A stretch of DNA of 64,000 nt, taken from NCBI GenBank assembly GCA_031291075.1, contig JARLJS010000287.1, positions 46,614 through 110,613 of the forward strand. The letters are read 5' to 3'. Position 1 is the stretch's first letter. Every line of letters starts with the position of its first letter. Source of the stretch: Nevskia sp. GTDB taxonomy: Bacteria > Pseudomonadota > Gammaproteobacteria > Nevskiales > Nevskiaceae. A program made the position numbers and the translations under genes. A model generated the notes under the pieces. That model was not told the DNA's origin. It saw only the letters and a list, made by a program, of their open reading frames with translations, and did no database searches. Below, piece after piece: positions 26,967-34,729 of the stretch.

Positions 26967-28523
26967 TTAACCCCTGGGCTTGCGCAGCTCGAACTTGAGC
27001 ACCTTGCCGGAAGCGTTGGTCGGCAGCGCGGGTACCACCTCGACCTGGCGCGGCACCTTGTAGTTGGCCATATTATCGCGACACCAGACGATCAGCTCGC
27101 GCGCATCAAGGTTCGTGCCGGGCCGCGGCACGACGTAAGCCTTGCCGACCTCGCCCAGGCGCTCGTCCGGGATGCCCACCACCGCCACCTGCGCCACCGC
27201 CGGGTGGGCGGCCATGATGCGCTCGATCTCGGCCGGATAGCAGTTGAAGCCGCCGGTGATGTACATGTCCTTGAGGCGGTCGGTGATGCGCAGGTAGCCG
27301 CGCTCGTCCAGGATGCCGACGTCGCCGGTGTGCAGCCAGCCGTCCGCGTCGATGGTCTCGGCGGTCGCCCTGGCATCGTCAAGGTAGCCGAGCATGACGT
27401 TGTAGCCACGCACCACGATCTCGCCGGCCTGGCCGGGCGGCAGCGCCTGGCCGTCGGCGCCGACGCAGCGCACCTCGGTGTCCGGGATCGGCTTGCCGCT
27501 GGTCAGGGCGATGGTCTCGGCGCTGTCCGAAGGGTCGCACAGCGACACCACGCCGCAGGATTCGGTCAGGCCGTAGCCGGTGAGCACGATGCGGAAGCCC
27601 AGCTCGGCGCGGATGCGCTCGATCAGCGCCGGCGCCACCGCCGCTGCGCCGGTGATGGTGGCGCGCAGGCTGGACAGGTCGAAGCCGGCGCGCTTGGGGT
27701 CGTTGAGGATGCTGATGAACAGCGTCGGCGGGCCAGGCAGCACCGACACCCGCTCGCCCGCCACCCGCGCCATCAGCGCCGCGGCGTCGAACACCGCGTG
27801 CGGCAGCACGGTGCAGCCGGCGAGCAGGCCGGCCAGCCAGCCGAACTTGTAGCCGAAGGTGTGGAAGAAGGGGTTGACCACCAGGTAGCGGTCTTCCGGC
27901 ACCAGCGCCATGTGGCGCGACCATTCGGCCACCGTGCGCAGGTTCTGGCCGTGGCCGGTCATCACGCCCTTGGGCAGGCCGGTGGTGCCGGAAGTGAACA
28001 TCACGTCCATCAGCGCGTCCGGTGTCAGCGCGCGCTCGCGCTCCTCCACCGCGGCGGCGGGCACGGCGGCGGCGCCGGCCAGGAAGCCCTGCCAGTCGAG
28101 GTCGCCCGGCTGCGCGTCGCGCAGCACCACCACCGTACGCAGGCCGGCGGGCCGGTGCGGTGCCAGCAGGGAGGGGTAGTACTGGTCGAGGAAGCGCCCG
28201 GCGCAGAACAGCACGCGCGCGCCGCTGCGTTCGACCACGTAGGCTACTTCGGCTCCGCGCATGCGGGTGTTGACCGGCACCAGCACCGCGCCGGCGCTGT
28301 GGATCGCCAGCGCCGCGACGACCCACTCGACGCAGTTCTGCGCCCACACCGCCACCCGCTCGCCCGGCTGCACCTCCAGCGCCAGCAGGGCGCGGGCGGC
28401 CTCGACGCGCAGGCGGTCGAGTTCGGTGTAGCTGAGGGAGCGGCCGTCCTCGCCAACCACCGCGGTACGGTCCGGGAAACGCCGCACCGAGACGGCGAAG
28501 GCTTGAGGGACTGTGGCGGTCAA
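26967..28523 (-). CDS. fadD3: Acyl-CoA synthetase FadD3-like (HIP-CoA ligase)
   Basis: 518 residues with a TTG start 10 bases after the ferredoxin stop. Adenylate-forming motifs are FTSGTTGLPKGV (P-loop), YGLTESCG, GWLHTGDVG and the A10-type Lys in ASGKVLKFEL. It closely follows the mycobacterial FadD3 pattern, including INP-type NPFFHTFGYKFGWLAGLL, VLPGPPTLFISILNDPKR and RITDRLKDMYITGGFNCYPA. FadD3 thioesterifies HIP, the C/D-ring propionate left after B-ring cleavage, and so starts C/D-ring degradation. The ipd genes on the opposite strand in this window fit that role. Confidence 0.85.
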   Translation of the reverse strand: MTATVPQAFAVSVRRFPDRTAVVGEDGRSLSYTELDRLRVEAARALLALEVQPGERVAVWAQNCVEWVVAALAIHSAGAVLVPVNTRMRGAEVAYVVERSGARVLFCAGRFLDQYYPSLLAPHRPAGLRTVVVLRDAQPGDLDWQGFLAGAAAVPAAAVEERERALTPDALMDVMFTSGTTGLPKGVMTGHGQNLRTVAEWSRHMALVPEDRYLVVNPFFHTFGYKFGWLAGLLAGCTVLPHAVFDAAALMARVAGERVSVLPGPPTLFISILNDPKRAGFDLSSLRATITGAAAVAPALIERIRAELGFRIVLTGYGLTESCGVVSLCDPSDSAETIALTSGKPIPDTEVRCVGADGQALPPGQAGEIVVRGYNVMLGYLDDARATAETIDADGWLHTGDVGILDERGYLRITDRLKDMYITGGFNCYPAEIERIMAAHPAVAQVAVVGIPDERLGEVGKAYVVPRPGTNLDARELIVWCRDNMANYKVPRQVEVVPALPTNASGKVLKFELRKPRG

Positions 28524-28533
28524 GGACTGGCTC

Positions 28534-28836
28534 TCATGAGTTCGAGTAGCGCACGCGCACCAGCGGCGTCTTCGGCACCGACTGGCAGCCCAGGATCCAG
28601 TGCTCGTCCAGCTCGGCCTGGTCGAGCACGTGGTTCTCCAGCATCTCCACCTCGCCCTCCACCAGCTTGCACATGCAGGAGGCGCAGGCGCCGGCGCGGC
28701 AGGAGAACGGCGGGGTCAGCCCCGCGTCCTCCAGTGCCTCCAGCAGGATCTGGCCCGGGTAGGCGTTGACCACATGCACCTCGCCGTTGATCTCGGCCTC
28801 GATCCGTACCACGGTGTCAGTCTGTAGCTTGCTCAT
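28534..28836 (-). CDS. Plant-type 2Fe-2S ferredoxin
   Basis: 100 residues. The 2Fe-2S ligands are Cys46, Cys51, Cys54 and Cys84 (CRAGACASC ... GCQSVP), in a beta-grasp ferredoxin. The sequence resembles the ferredoxin domain found at the C-terminus of KshB-type and phenol/phenylpropionate oxygenase reductases, but here it stands alone without FAD/NAD domains. It may deliver electrons to a Rieske oxygenase such as KshA or to another oxygenase of the pathway; neither KshA nor a reductase is in the window. It lies in the minus-strand operon just upstream of fadD3. Confidence 0.8.
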   Translation of the reverse strand: MSKLQTDTVVRIEAEINGEVHVVNAYPGQILLEALEDAGLTPPFSCRAGACASCMCKLVEGEVEMLENHVLDQAELDEHWILGCQSVPKTPLVRVRYSNS

Positions 28837-28862
28837 TACCCCATACCGCTTGTTTCAACAGT

Positions 28863-28889
28863 CGGCGCCAGGGACGGCGCCGTTTTGTT
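28863..28889 (+). terminator. Terminator-like hairpin facing the plus strand
   Basis: CGGCGCC (28863-28869), loop AGGGAC and GGCGCCG (28876-28882) followed by TTTTGTT. The U-tract is on the plus-strand side although the genes on both sides are transcribed on the minus strand. It could stop antisense transcripts, or simply be a stable hairpin between the ferredoxin and HSD genes. Confidence 0.55.
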
Positions 28890-28899
28890 CATGGACGAA

Positions 28900-29667
28900 T
28901 CAATCACACCAGATCAACCAGGCATTATCCACCCGCACCTCGGCGCCATTCATGAAGCGCGACTCGTCGGAGGCGAGGAACAGCACCACGTTGGCGATAT
29001 CGCGCGGCTCGGCCATACGGGTGATGGCCTCTTTCAGGTCCTTCACCTCCGGCATCTGGCCCGGCTTCACCTGCGCGTGCAGGTTGGCGATCATCGGCGT
29101 CTTGATGCCGTCCGGGTGGACCGAGTTGCAGCGGATCGGCAGGGCGAAGCGGCGGCAGTGCGCCGCCACGTTGCGGGTCAGCGCGGCCACCGCGCCCTTG
29201 GAGGCGCTGTAAGCGCAGAACGCCGACATGCCGGCGATGCCCGCGACCGACGACATGTTGACGATGGAGCCGCTCTTGCGCTTCTTCATCGCCAGCACGC
29301 CGTACTTGCAGCCGAGGAAGTAGCCGTCGGAGTTGATGCGCTGCACCTGCTGCCACTGCTCCAGCGTGGTGTCCTCGATGGTGCCGTACTTGAGGATGCC
29401 GGCGTTGTTGACCAGCACGTCGACGCCGCCGAAACGCTCCTCGGTGGCCTCGATGACCCGCTTCCAGTCGTCCTCCGAGGTGATGTCCTGGCGCACGAAC
29501 AGCGCCTGCTCGGCGCCGATCTGCTGCGCCACCGCGCGGCCGGCTTCCTCGTTGAGGTCGGTCAGCACCACCTTGGCACCTTCCTTCGCCAGCAGGATGG
29601 CGTCTTCGCGGCCCACGCCGCTGGCGGCGCCGGTGATGATGGCAACCTTGTCCTGCACCCTTCCCAT
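28900..29667 (-). CDS. 3beta/17beta-hydroxysteroid dehydrogenase-like SDR
   Basis: 255 residues. TGAASGVGRE cofactor motif, NNAG, Ser in VNMSSVAG and Y-x-x-x-K as YSASK. The region AAHCRRFALPIRCNSVHPDG followed by IKTPM and the ending FLASDESRFMNGAEVRVDNA parallel the Comamonas testosteroni 3beta/17beta-HSD. The expected reaction is NAD-dependent oxidation of 3beta- and/or 17beta-hydroxyls, feeding KstD and related enzymes. A GAGGAGAAGTAC precedes the ATG. It is placed between the flavoprotein gene upstream and the ferredoxin gene downstream in the same operon. Confidence 0.8.
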   Translation of the reverse strand: MGRVQDKVAIITGAASGVGREDAILLAKEGAKVVLTDLNEEAGRAVAQQIGAEQALFVRQDITSEDDWKRVIEATEERFGGVDVLVNNAGILKYGTIEDTTLEQWQQVQRINSDGYFLGCKYGVLAMKKRKSGSIVNMSSVAGIAGMSAFCAYSASKGAVAALTRNVAAHCRRFALPIRCNSVHPDGIKTPMIANLHAQVKPGQMPEVKDLKEAITRMAEPRDIANVVLFLASDESRFMNGAEVRVDNAWLIWCD

Positions 29668-29700
29668 GTACTTCTCCTCGTTGAATTCGGTGATCGAGCG

Positions 29701-31395
29701 TTATGCGATGTTGCGCTGGCCGGCCGCCGTCGCCGCGGCGGCGTGGACACCGGCGCGCTTGCCTGCCCACAGGCAGTCGGCGATCGACAGGCCGCTGACG
29801 TAGCGGTTGGAAGCGATGCCCACCGCCGCGCGACCGGCGGCATAGAGTCCGGCGATGGCGCGACCGTCGCCGTTCAGCACCTCGCCGCTGGTCTCGTCCA
29901 CGCGCAGGCCGCCCAGAGTGATCGCGGGGCAGGGGCAGGCGCGGTTGCCGGCGGAGATGTCCAGCGCGTAGTAAGGCGCCTTTTCCAATGGCTGTAGCAT
30001 GGCGCCGCTCTTGCCCAGGAAGTCGGCGGCGCGGTGGTGGGCGGCGGCGTTGTATGCCTCCACGGTCTGGCGCAGGGCCGGGCCGGGCACACCGATGCGC
30101 TGCGCCAGCGCCTCGACGCTGGTTGCGCGCTTGCGGACGAACAGCATCAGCACGATCGCCGGCAGCGCCTGGAACGCCCACAGCCCGCCGAACAGGGCGT
30201 CGCGCAAGGCTGCGCGGCGCAGCTGCGAATCGAGGATCAGCCAGGCGCGGCCGTTCTGGTGCTCGCACATCTCGACGCCGAGCTTGGCGCCGTAGGAGGC
30301 CTCGTTGCAGAAGCGCTGGCCGGAGGCGTTCACCACCGCGCCCTGGGCCCAGGCCACCGGCGGGTTGATGAAGCGCCAGGCGGACACCTTGTCCATCCGC
30401 GCCGGGGTGGCGCCGACGGTCTGGCCCAGGCGGATGCCGCTGCCGTCGCAGCCGGTGGTGCCCAGGCGCATGGTGGCGAGGTACTTGGGCGCGTACTGGC
30501 GCACCATGTCGCGGTTGAAGATGAAGCCGCCGGTGGACAGCACCACGCCGCGCGCGGCGCGGTACAGCTTCGGCTGCGCCTCCGCCAGTTCCAGGGCCAG
30601 CGCGCGGGCGCGCAGCCGGTCGGCGTAGCCGGGCGCGAAGTTGTGCACGGCCTCGGCGCGCCGCATCAGCTTGCGGTGGCGTGCGCCGGCTGCAGAGCCC
30701 GGTTCGAATCGCCACAGCTCGGCGCCGATCACGCGGCCGCTGGCGTTGTCCACCACCAGGCGGCGCACCGCGCTGCCGGTGTGCACCGGCACGCCGAGCT
30801 GCGATACGCGCCGGCGCAGCACCTCGAACAGCGCGCGGCCGGACAGGCCCTTGTCGCGCATGCGGTGGCCGCGCGGCGCCGGCGGCGCGTGCTCGGCGTA
30901 GCCGGCGAGCGCTTCGTTGCCGGAGTAGTAGAGGTAGATGCCGTCCTTCGGATACGAGGTCTTGGGCGGCGGTGCGGAGGATTCGAACGAGGCGCCGATC
31001 GATTCCAGCCACTCGATCAGGCCGCGGCTGTCGTCGCAGAAGCGGCGCAGGGTGCGCTCGCTCACGGAATCGCCGGTCTCCAGCCGCAGGTAGTTGTACA
31101 TCGCCTCCGGCGTATCCTGGTAGCCTGCGGCGAGCTGCGACCGGGTGCCGCCGCCGCCGTAGACGATGCCGCCGCTGCGGGCGGTGGCGCCGCCCCCCTC
31201 GAACCGCACGGCCACCACCACGCGCGCGCCGGCCTCGGCGGCGGCGATGGCGGCAGCAGCCCCGGCGGCGCCGAGCCCGATGACGAGCACGTCGCACTCC
31301 TCCGACCAGGTCACCGAGGAGGGATTGTCCACGCGCAGGGGCGCGGCGACCGGCAGCGCGGAATCGGCGGGGGCGGAGGTGTTTGCTTCGGACAT
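29701..31395 (-). CDS. FAD-binding dehydrogenase of the KstD/fumarate-reductase superfamily
   Basis: 564 residues. The dinucleotide-binding motif is DVLVIGLGAAGAAAAIAAAE, followed by GGGATARSGGIVYGGGGT; further FAD contacts are GVVLSTGGFIFNR and, near the end, GLYAAGRAAVGIASNRYVSG. The superfamily includes 3-ketosteroid Delta1- and Delta4-dehydrogenases. The C-terminal SNRYVSGLSIADCLWAGKRA differs from the YAGPGATLG motif of the KstD at 12168. A Delta4-(5alpha)-dehydrogenase (Kst4D-like) is the most attractive reading, but other substrates are possible. It is the first gene of the minus-strand operon and is divergent from hsaC. Confidence 0.65.
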   Translation of the reverse strand: MSEANTSAPADSALPVAAPLRVDNPSSVTWSEECDVLVIGLGAAGAAAAIAAAEAGARVVVAVRFEGGGATARSGGIVYGGGGTRSQLAAGYQDTPEAMYNYLRLETGDSVSERTLRRFCDDSRGLIEWLESIGASFESSAPPPKTSYPKDGIYLYYSGNEALAGYAEHAPPAPRGHRMRDKGLSGRALFEVLRRRVSQLGVPVHTGSAVRRLVVDNASGRVIGAELWRFEPGSAAGARHRKLMRRAEAVHNFAPGYADRLRARALALELAEAQPKLYRAARGVVLSTGGFIFNRDMVRQYAPKYLATMRLGTTGCDGSGIRLGQTVGATPARMDKVSAWRFINPPVAWAQGAVVNASGQRFCNEASYGAKLGVEMCEHQNGRAWLILDSQLRRAALRDALFGGLWAFQALPAIVLMLFVRKRATSVEALAQRIGVPGPALRQTVEAYNAAAHHRAADFLGKSGAMLQPLEKAPYYALDISAGNRACPCPAITLGGLRVDETSGEVLNGDGRAIAGLYAAGRAAVGIASNRYVSGLSIADCLWAGKRAGVHAAAATAAGQRNIA

Positions 31396-31430
31396 GGATG
31401 TACAGCGGAGGCCAGACCCGCATTATTTCT

Positions 31431-31479
31431 AAACGGCCTCCTGAATCATCGTCCAATGAGACTAGCTAAAGGGCCGTTT
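31431..31479. promoter_or_regulatory. Inverted AAACGGCC / GGCCGTTT pair in divergent promoter region
   Basis: AAACGGCC (31431-31438) and GGCCGTTT (31472-31479) are perfect complements 33 bases apart in the 176-base region between the divergent flavoprotein and dioxygenase genes. The sequence between them is unusually AT-rich for this genome (ATCATCGTCCAATGAGACTA), as expected for promoters. They may be two half-sites of an operator serving both operons. Confidence 0.4.
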
Positions 31480-31571
31480 TTCAAGGCGAAGTCTCGTCTT
31501 AACGGATGAAGCCGCTGTGCCGGGGCGTCTCGATAATGCCGCCATCCCTTTCACATCCGGCAGACAACTCC

Positions 31572-32468
31572 ATGGTGAAGATCGACGCCCTCGCTTATGT
31601 CGTGGCCGAAAGCACCGATGTCCCGAAATGGAAGCACTTCGCCGAGCAGGTGCTGGGCACCGCCACCGCCGAAGCGCCGGACGGCGGCCTCTACCTCAAG
31701 ATCGACGAGCGCCGCTTCCGCCTCGCGGTGGTGAAGGGCAAGGAGGATCGTTACTTCGCCTCCGGCTGGGAGGTCGCCAACGGCGACGCCTACGCCGCGG
31801 CACTGGCGGCGCTGAACAAGGCCGGCGTCGAGGTGCGTACGGCCAGCGATGCCGAGCGTGCCGCGCGCTGCGTGCAGGAGCTGGCGTGGTTCAAGGACCC
31901 CTCGGGAAACCGCCACGAGCTGTCCTGGGGCCACATCACCGACTTCGCCCGCTTCACTTCGCCGGTCGGCGTGGAAGCCTTCATCACCGGCGAGCAGGGC
32001 ATGGGCCACACGGTGCTGCCGGCGGTGCAGTTCGACCAGACCTGGGCGCTGTTCCACGACGTGCTCGGCTTCGGCCTGTCGGACATCTTCCGCCACAAGT
32101 TCACGCCGGATCCGAACGAACCGGTCAAGCGCATCTACTTCACTCACTGCGGCAACCCGCGCCACCACAGCCTGGCGCTGTTCGAGATGCCCATCCCCAG
32201 CGGTTGCGTCCACATCATGCTGGAAGTGCCGGGCATGGACGAGGTGGGGCGCGCCTACGACCGCATGCTGAAGCACGGCGCCAAGCTGATGGCCACCCTG
32301 GGCCGTCATGTCAACGACCGCATGACCTCGTTCTACATGAACACGCCGTCCAACTTCGCGCTGGAGTACGGCTACGGCGGCCTGACGGTGGATTGGGACA
32401 AGCACCAGGCGTTCGAATCCTCGGCGGTGAGCCTGTGGGGTCACGACTTTTCCGTCGGCTTCAAGTGA
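31572..32468 (+). CDS. hsaC: Extradiol dioxygenase HsaC/TesB-like (3,4-DHSA dioxygenase)
   Basis: 298 residues, two vicinal-oxygen-chelate domains of the type I extradiol family. The BphC-type metal ligands align well: His146 (MGHTVLP), His214 (VHIMLEV) and Glu265 (ALEYGYG); active-site residues His199 (PRHHS), His246 (GRHVND) and Tyr255 are also present. The steroid enzymes HsaC/TesB cleave the catecholic A-ring of 3,4-DHSA by meta fission. The start at 31572 gives the normal family length; longer in-frame starts add unconserved residues. It heads the plus-strand ipd operon, 7 bases before ipdA. Confidence 0.85.
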   Translation: MVKIDALAYVVAESTDVPKWKHFAEQVLGTATAEAPDGGLYLKIDERRFRLAVVKGKEDRYFASGWEVANGDAYAAALAALNKAGVEVRTASDAERAARCVQELAWFKDPSGNRHELSWGHITDFARFTSPVGVEAFITGEQGMGHTVLPAVQFDQTWALFHDVLGFGLSDIFRHKFTPDPNEPVKRIYFTHCGNPRHHSLALFEMPIPSGCVHIMLEVPGMDEVGRAYDRMLKHGAKLMATLGRHVNDRMTSFYMNTPSNFALEYGYGGLTVDWDKHQAFESSAVSLWGHDFSVGFK

Positions 32469-32475
32469 GGCAGGG

Positions 32476-33357
32476 ATGGCACTGAACAAGCAGAAGACCG
32501 CCGCCGAGGTCGTCGCCCAGCTCAGGAGCGGGATGACACTCGGCATCGGCGGTTGGGGGCCCCGCCGCAAGCCGATGAGCCTGGTGCGCGAGATCCTGCG
32601 CTCGGACCTGAAGGACCTGACCGTGGTGTCCTACGGCGGACCGGACGTCGGCATGCTCTGCGCCGCCGGCAAGGTGAGGAAGCTGGTGTTCGCCTTCGCC
32701 ACGCTCGACGCCATCCCGCTGGAGCCGTATTACCGCAAGGCGCGCGAGAGCGGCGCCCTCGAGGTGATGGAATTCGACGAGGGCATGTTCGAGTGGGGTC
32801 TGCGCGCCGCCGCCATGCGCATGTCGTTCCTGCCGACGCGGGTGGGCCTGGCCACCGACGTGCTGGCGAAGAACCCCCAGCTCAAGACCATCGCGTCGCC
32901 CTATGCCGACGGCGAGGTCTACGTTGCCATGCCGGCGCTCAAGCTCGATGCCGCGCTGATCCACGTCAACGAGGCCGACCGCCTGGGCAATACCCTGCTG
33001 CGCGGCGCCGACACCTTCTTCGATCACCTGTACGCCCGCGCCGCCGAGAGCTGCTATGTCTCCACCGAGGTGCTGCACGAGCGGCTGGAGCTGGACGCGG
33101 AGACCGCGAAGCAGAACGCGTTCGAGCGCTACCTGGTGACCGCGGTGGTGCATGCGCCTTGCGGCGCACACCCGACCTACATGGGCCCGCACTACGGCTG
33201 GGATATGGAGCACCTGAAGCGGTACAACGCCTCCGCTACCGAAGAGGGCGGCTGGCAGAAGTACCTGGAGGAATTCGTGGCCCCCGGCGAGGAGCAGTAC
33301 CTGACCAGGATCGGCGGCGCCGAGCGCGTCGGCAAGCTCAAGCTGCCGGTGTTTTGA
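32476..33357 (+). CDS. ipdA: CoA-transferase-fold hydrolase IpdA (alpha subunit)
   Basis: 293 residues. It matches family I CoA-transferase alpha-type subunits with the IpdA pattern: AAEVVAQLRSGMTLGIGGWG, RRKPMSLVREILRS, TVVSYGGPDVGML and HEPT-region HAPCGAHPTYMGPHYGWD. Together with IpdB it forms the hydrolase that opens the last ring of COCHEA-CoA in steroid C/D-ring degradation, rather than transferring CoA. It lies 7 bases downstream of hsaC and is separated from ipdB by a 123-base gap holding an inverted-repeat element. Confidence 0.9.
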   Translation: MALNKQKTAAEVVAQLRSGMTLGIGGWGPRRKPMSLVREILRSDLKDLTVVSYGGPDVGMLCAAGKVRKLVFAFATLDAIPLEPYYRKARESGALEVMEFDEGMFEWGLRAAAMRMSFLPTRVGLATDVLAKNPQLKTIASPYADGEVYVAMPALKLDAALIHVNEADRLGNTLLRGADTFFDHLYARAAESCYVSTEVLHERLELDAETAKQNAFERYLVTAVVHAPCGAHPTYMGPHYGWDMEHLKRYNASATEEGGWQKYLEEFVAPGEEQYLTRIGGAERVGKLKLPVF

Positions 33358-33365
33358 CAGAAATT

Positions 33366-33450
33366 CAGTCCGCAAATGAACGCAAATCAACGCAAATGAA
33401 ATCACTGACCCGCTCTATATTTGCGTCCATTTGCGTTCATTTGCGGACTG
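33366..33450. repeat. CGCAAAT inverted repeat, copy A
   Basis: The left arm CAGTCCGCAAATGAACGCAA continues with AT (33366-33387) and is an exact complement of 33429-33450; both arms then extend with another ACGCAAAT unit. Each arm thus carries three direct CGCAAAT units. It lies between ipdA and ipdB. Sister copies are at 38955-39040 and 45324-45410. Confidence 0.9.
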
Positions 33451-33480
33451 ATCGTTTCCACAGTGTCCGTGAATCCGAAC

Positions 33481-34278
33481 ATGGCTGATCCCACCCAGGC
33501 CACACTGGCCGAGCTGATGATCGTCGCCGCCTCCGAAGCCTGGCGCGACAACGGCGAAGTGCTCGCCTCCGGCATCACCACCATCCCGCGCCTCGGCGCC
33601 TCGCTGGCCAAGCTGACCCACTCGCCCGAGCTGCTGATGACCGACAGTGAGTCCTACCTGGTGGCGGAGCCGGTGCCGCTGGGGCCGCGCGGCGACTACC
33701 GCCCGCGCTACGAGGGCTATATGCCGTTCGAGCGCGTGTTCGAATGCGTGTGGGGCGGCAAGCGCCACGCCATGATCGGACCGACCCAGATCGACCGCTG
33801 GGGCCAGACCAACCTGTCCGCGGTGGGCGATTACGCCAGGCCCAAGTCGGCGGTGCTGGGCGTGCGCGGCCTGCCTGGCAACAGCATCAACCACATCAAC
33901 TCGCTGTTCGTGCCCAACCATGGTCCGCGCGTGTTCGTGGCGGGCGAGGTCGACATGGTGTCCGGCGTCGGCTACAACCCCAAGCGCTGGGGCGAAGGCA
34001 TGAAGCAGGACTACGTCGACATGCGCCTGATCGTCACCGACCTGTGCGTGCTGGACTTCGAAGGGTCGCAGCACGCGATCCGCGTGCGCTCGCTGCACCC
34101 GGGCGTGAATTTCGAGCAGGTGCAGGCCGCCACCGGTTTCCCGTTGCTGCGGGCGGAGAGCCTCGGCCAGACCCCGCTGCCGACCGCCGAACAACTGGCG
34201 ATCATCGCCCGCCTGGACCCGCACAACCTGCGCGGCGCCGTGCTGAAGAACAATCCGCCGGCCCTGCGGCCGGCCTGA
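33481..34278 (+). CDS. ipdB: CoA-transferase-fold hydrolase IpdB (beta subunit)
   Basis: 265 residues from ATG 33481; longer in-frame reading begins inside the repeat element. Motifs are AELMIVAASEAWRDNGEVLA, SGITTIPRLGASLAKL, SESYLVAEPVPLG, IGPTQIDRWGQTNLS and RGLPGNSINHINSLFVPNHG, as in IpdB of actinobacteria and proteobacteria. It pairs with IpdA for hydrolytic ring opening of COCHEA-CoA. The next gene starts 16 bases later, so the operon continues. Confidence 0.9.
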   Translation: MADPTQATLAELMIVAASEAWRDNGEVLASGITTIPRLGASLAKLTHSPELLMTDSESYLVAEPVPLGPRGDYRPRYEGYMPFERVFECVWGGKRHAMIGPTQIDRWGQTNLSAVGDYARPKSAVLGVRGLPGNSINHINSLFVPNHGPRVFVAGEVDMVSGVGYNPKRWGEGMKQDYVDMRLIVTDLCVLDFEGSQHAIRVRSLHPGVNFEQVQAATGFPLLRAESLGQTPLPTAEQLAIIARLDPHNLRGAVLKNNPPALRPA

Positions 34279-34294
34279 AAGAGCGCGTACCCGG

Positions 34295-34729
34295 ATGGAT
34301 GCCAACAACAAGACGCCGGTGCTGGAAGGCTGGTTCACGCTGGACGAGGCGGCGCCGCACCTGCTGGGCGCCCGCTGCAGCGCCTGCGGCACCTACTACT
34401 TCCCCAAGCAGATCAGCTTCTGCCGCAATCCGGACTGCTCCGGCGAGCGCTTCGAGGAAGTGCGGCTGTCGCGCACCGGTACGTTATGGTCGTATACCAA
34501 TGCCGCCTACAAGCCGCCCGAGCCGTACGTCGCCAACGAGCCGTTCCAGCCGTTCGGCATCGCCGCGGTGGAGCTGGAGAAGGAGCGCATGATCGTGCTG
34601 GGCCAGGTTGCGAGCGGAGTCGGCCTCGACGCCCTGCGCGTGGGCATGCCGATGGAACTGGAGCTGGAAGCGCTCGACGACGGCAAGCTGGTGTGGAAGT
34701 GGAAGCCGGCCGCCGGAGGCGCGCGATGA
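34295..34729 (+). CDS. DUF35 zinc-ribbon/OB-fold protein (thiolase partner)
   Basis: 144 residues. The N-terminal rubredoxin-like zinc ribbon has Cys28, Cys31, Cys43 and Cys48 (CSACG ... CRNPDC); the rest is the OB fold typical of DUF35 (GIAAVELEKERMIVLGQV). Such proteins bind acyl-CoA and form complexes with thiolase-like lipid-transfer proteins; in ChsH2-Ltp2 the DUF35 domain is required for activity. Its stop overlaps the start of the adjacent thiolase-like gene (ATGA), matching that partnership. Confidence 0.85.
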   Translation: MDANNKTPVLEGWFTLDEAAPHLLGARCSACGTYYFPKQISFCRNPDCSGERFEEVRLSRTGTLWSYTNAAYKPPEPYVANEPFQPFGIAAVELEKERMIVLGQVASGVGLDALRVGMPMELELEALDDGKLVWKWKPAAGGAR

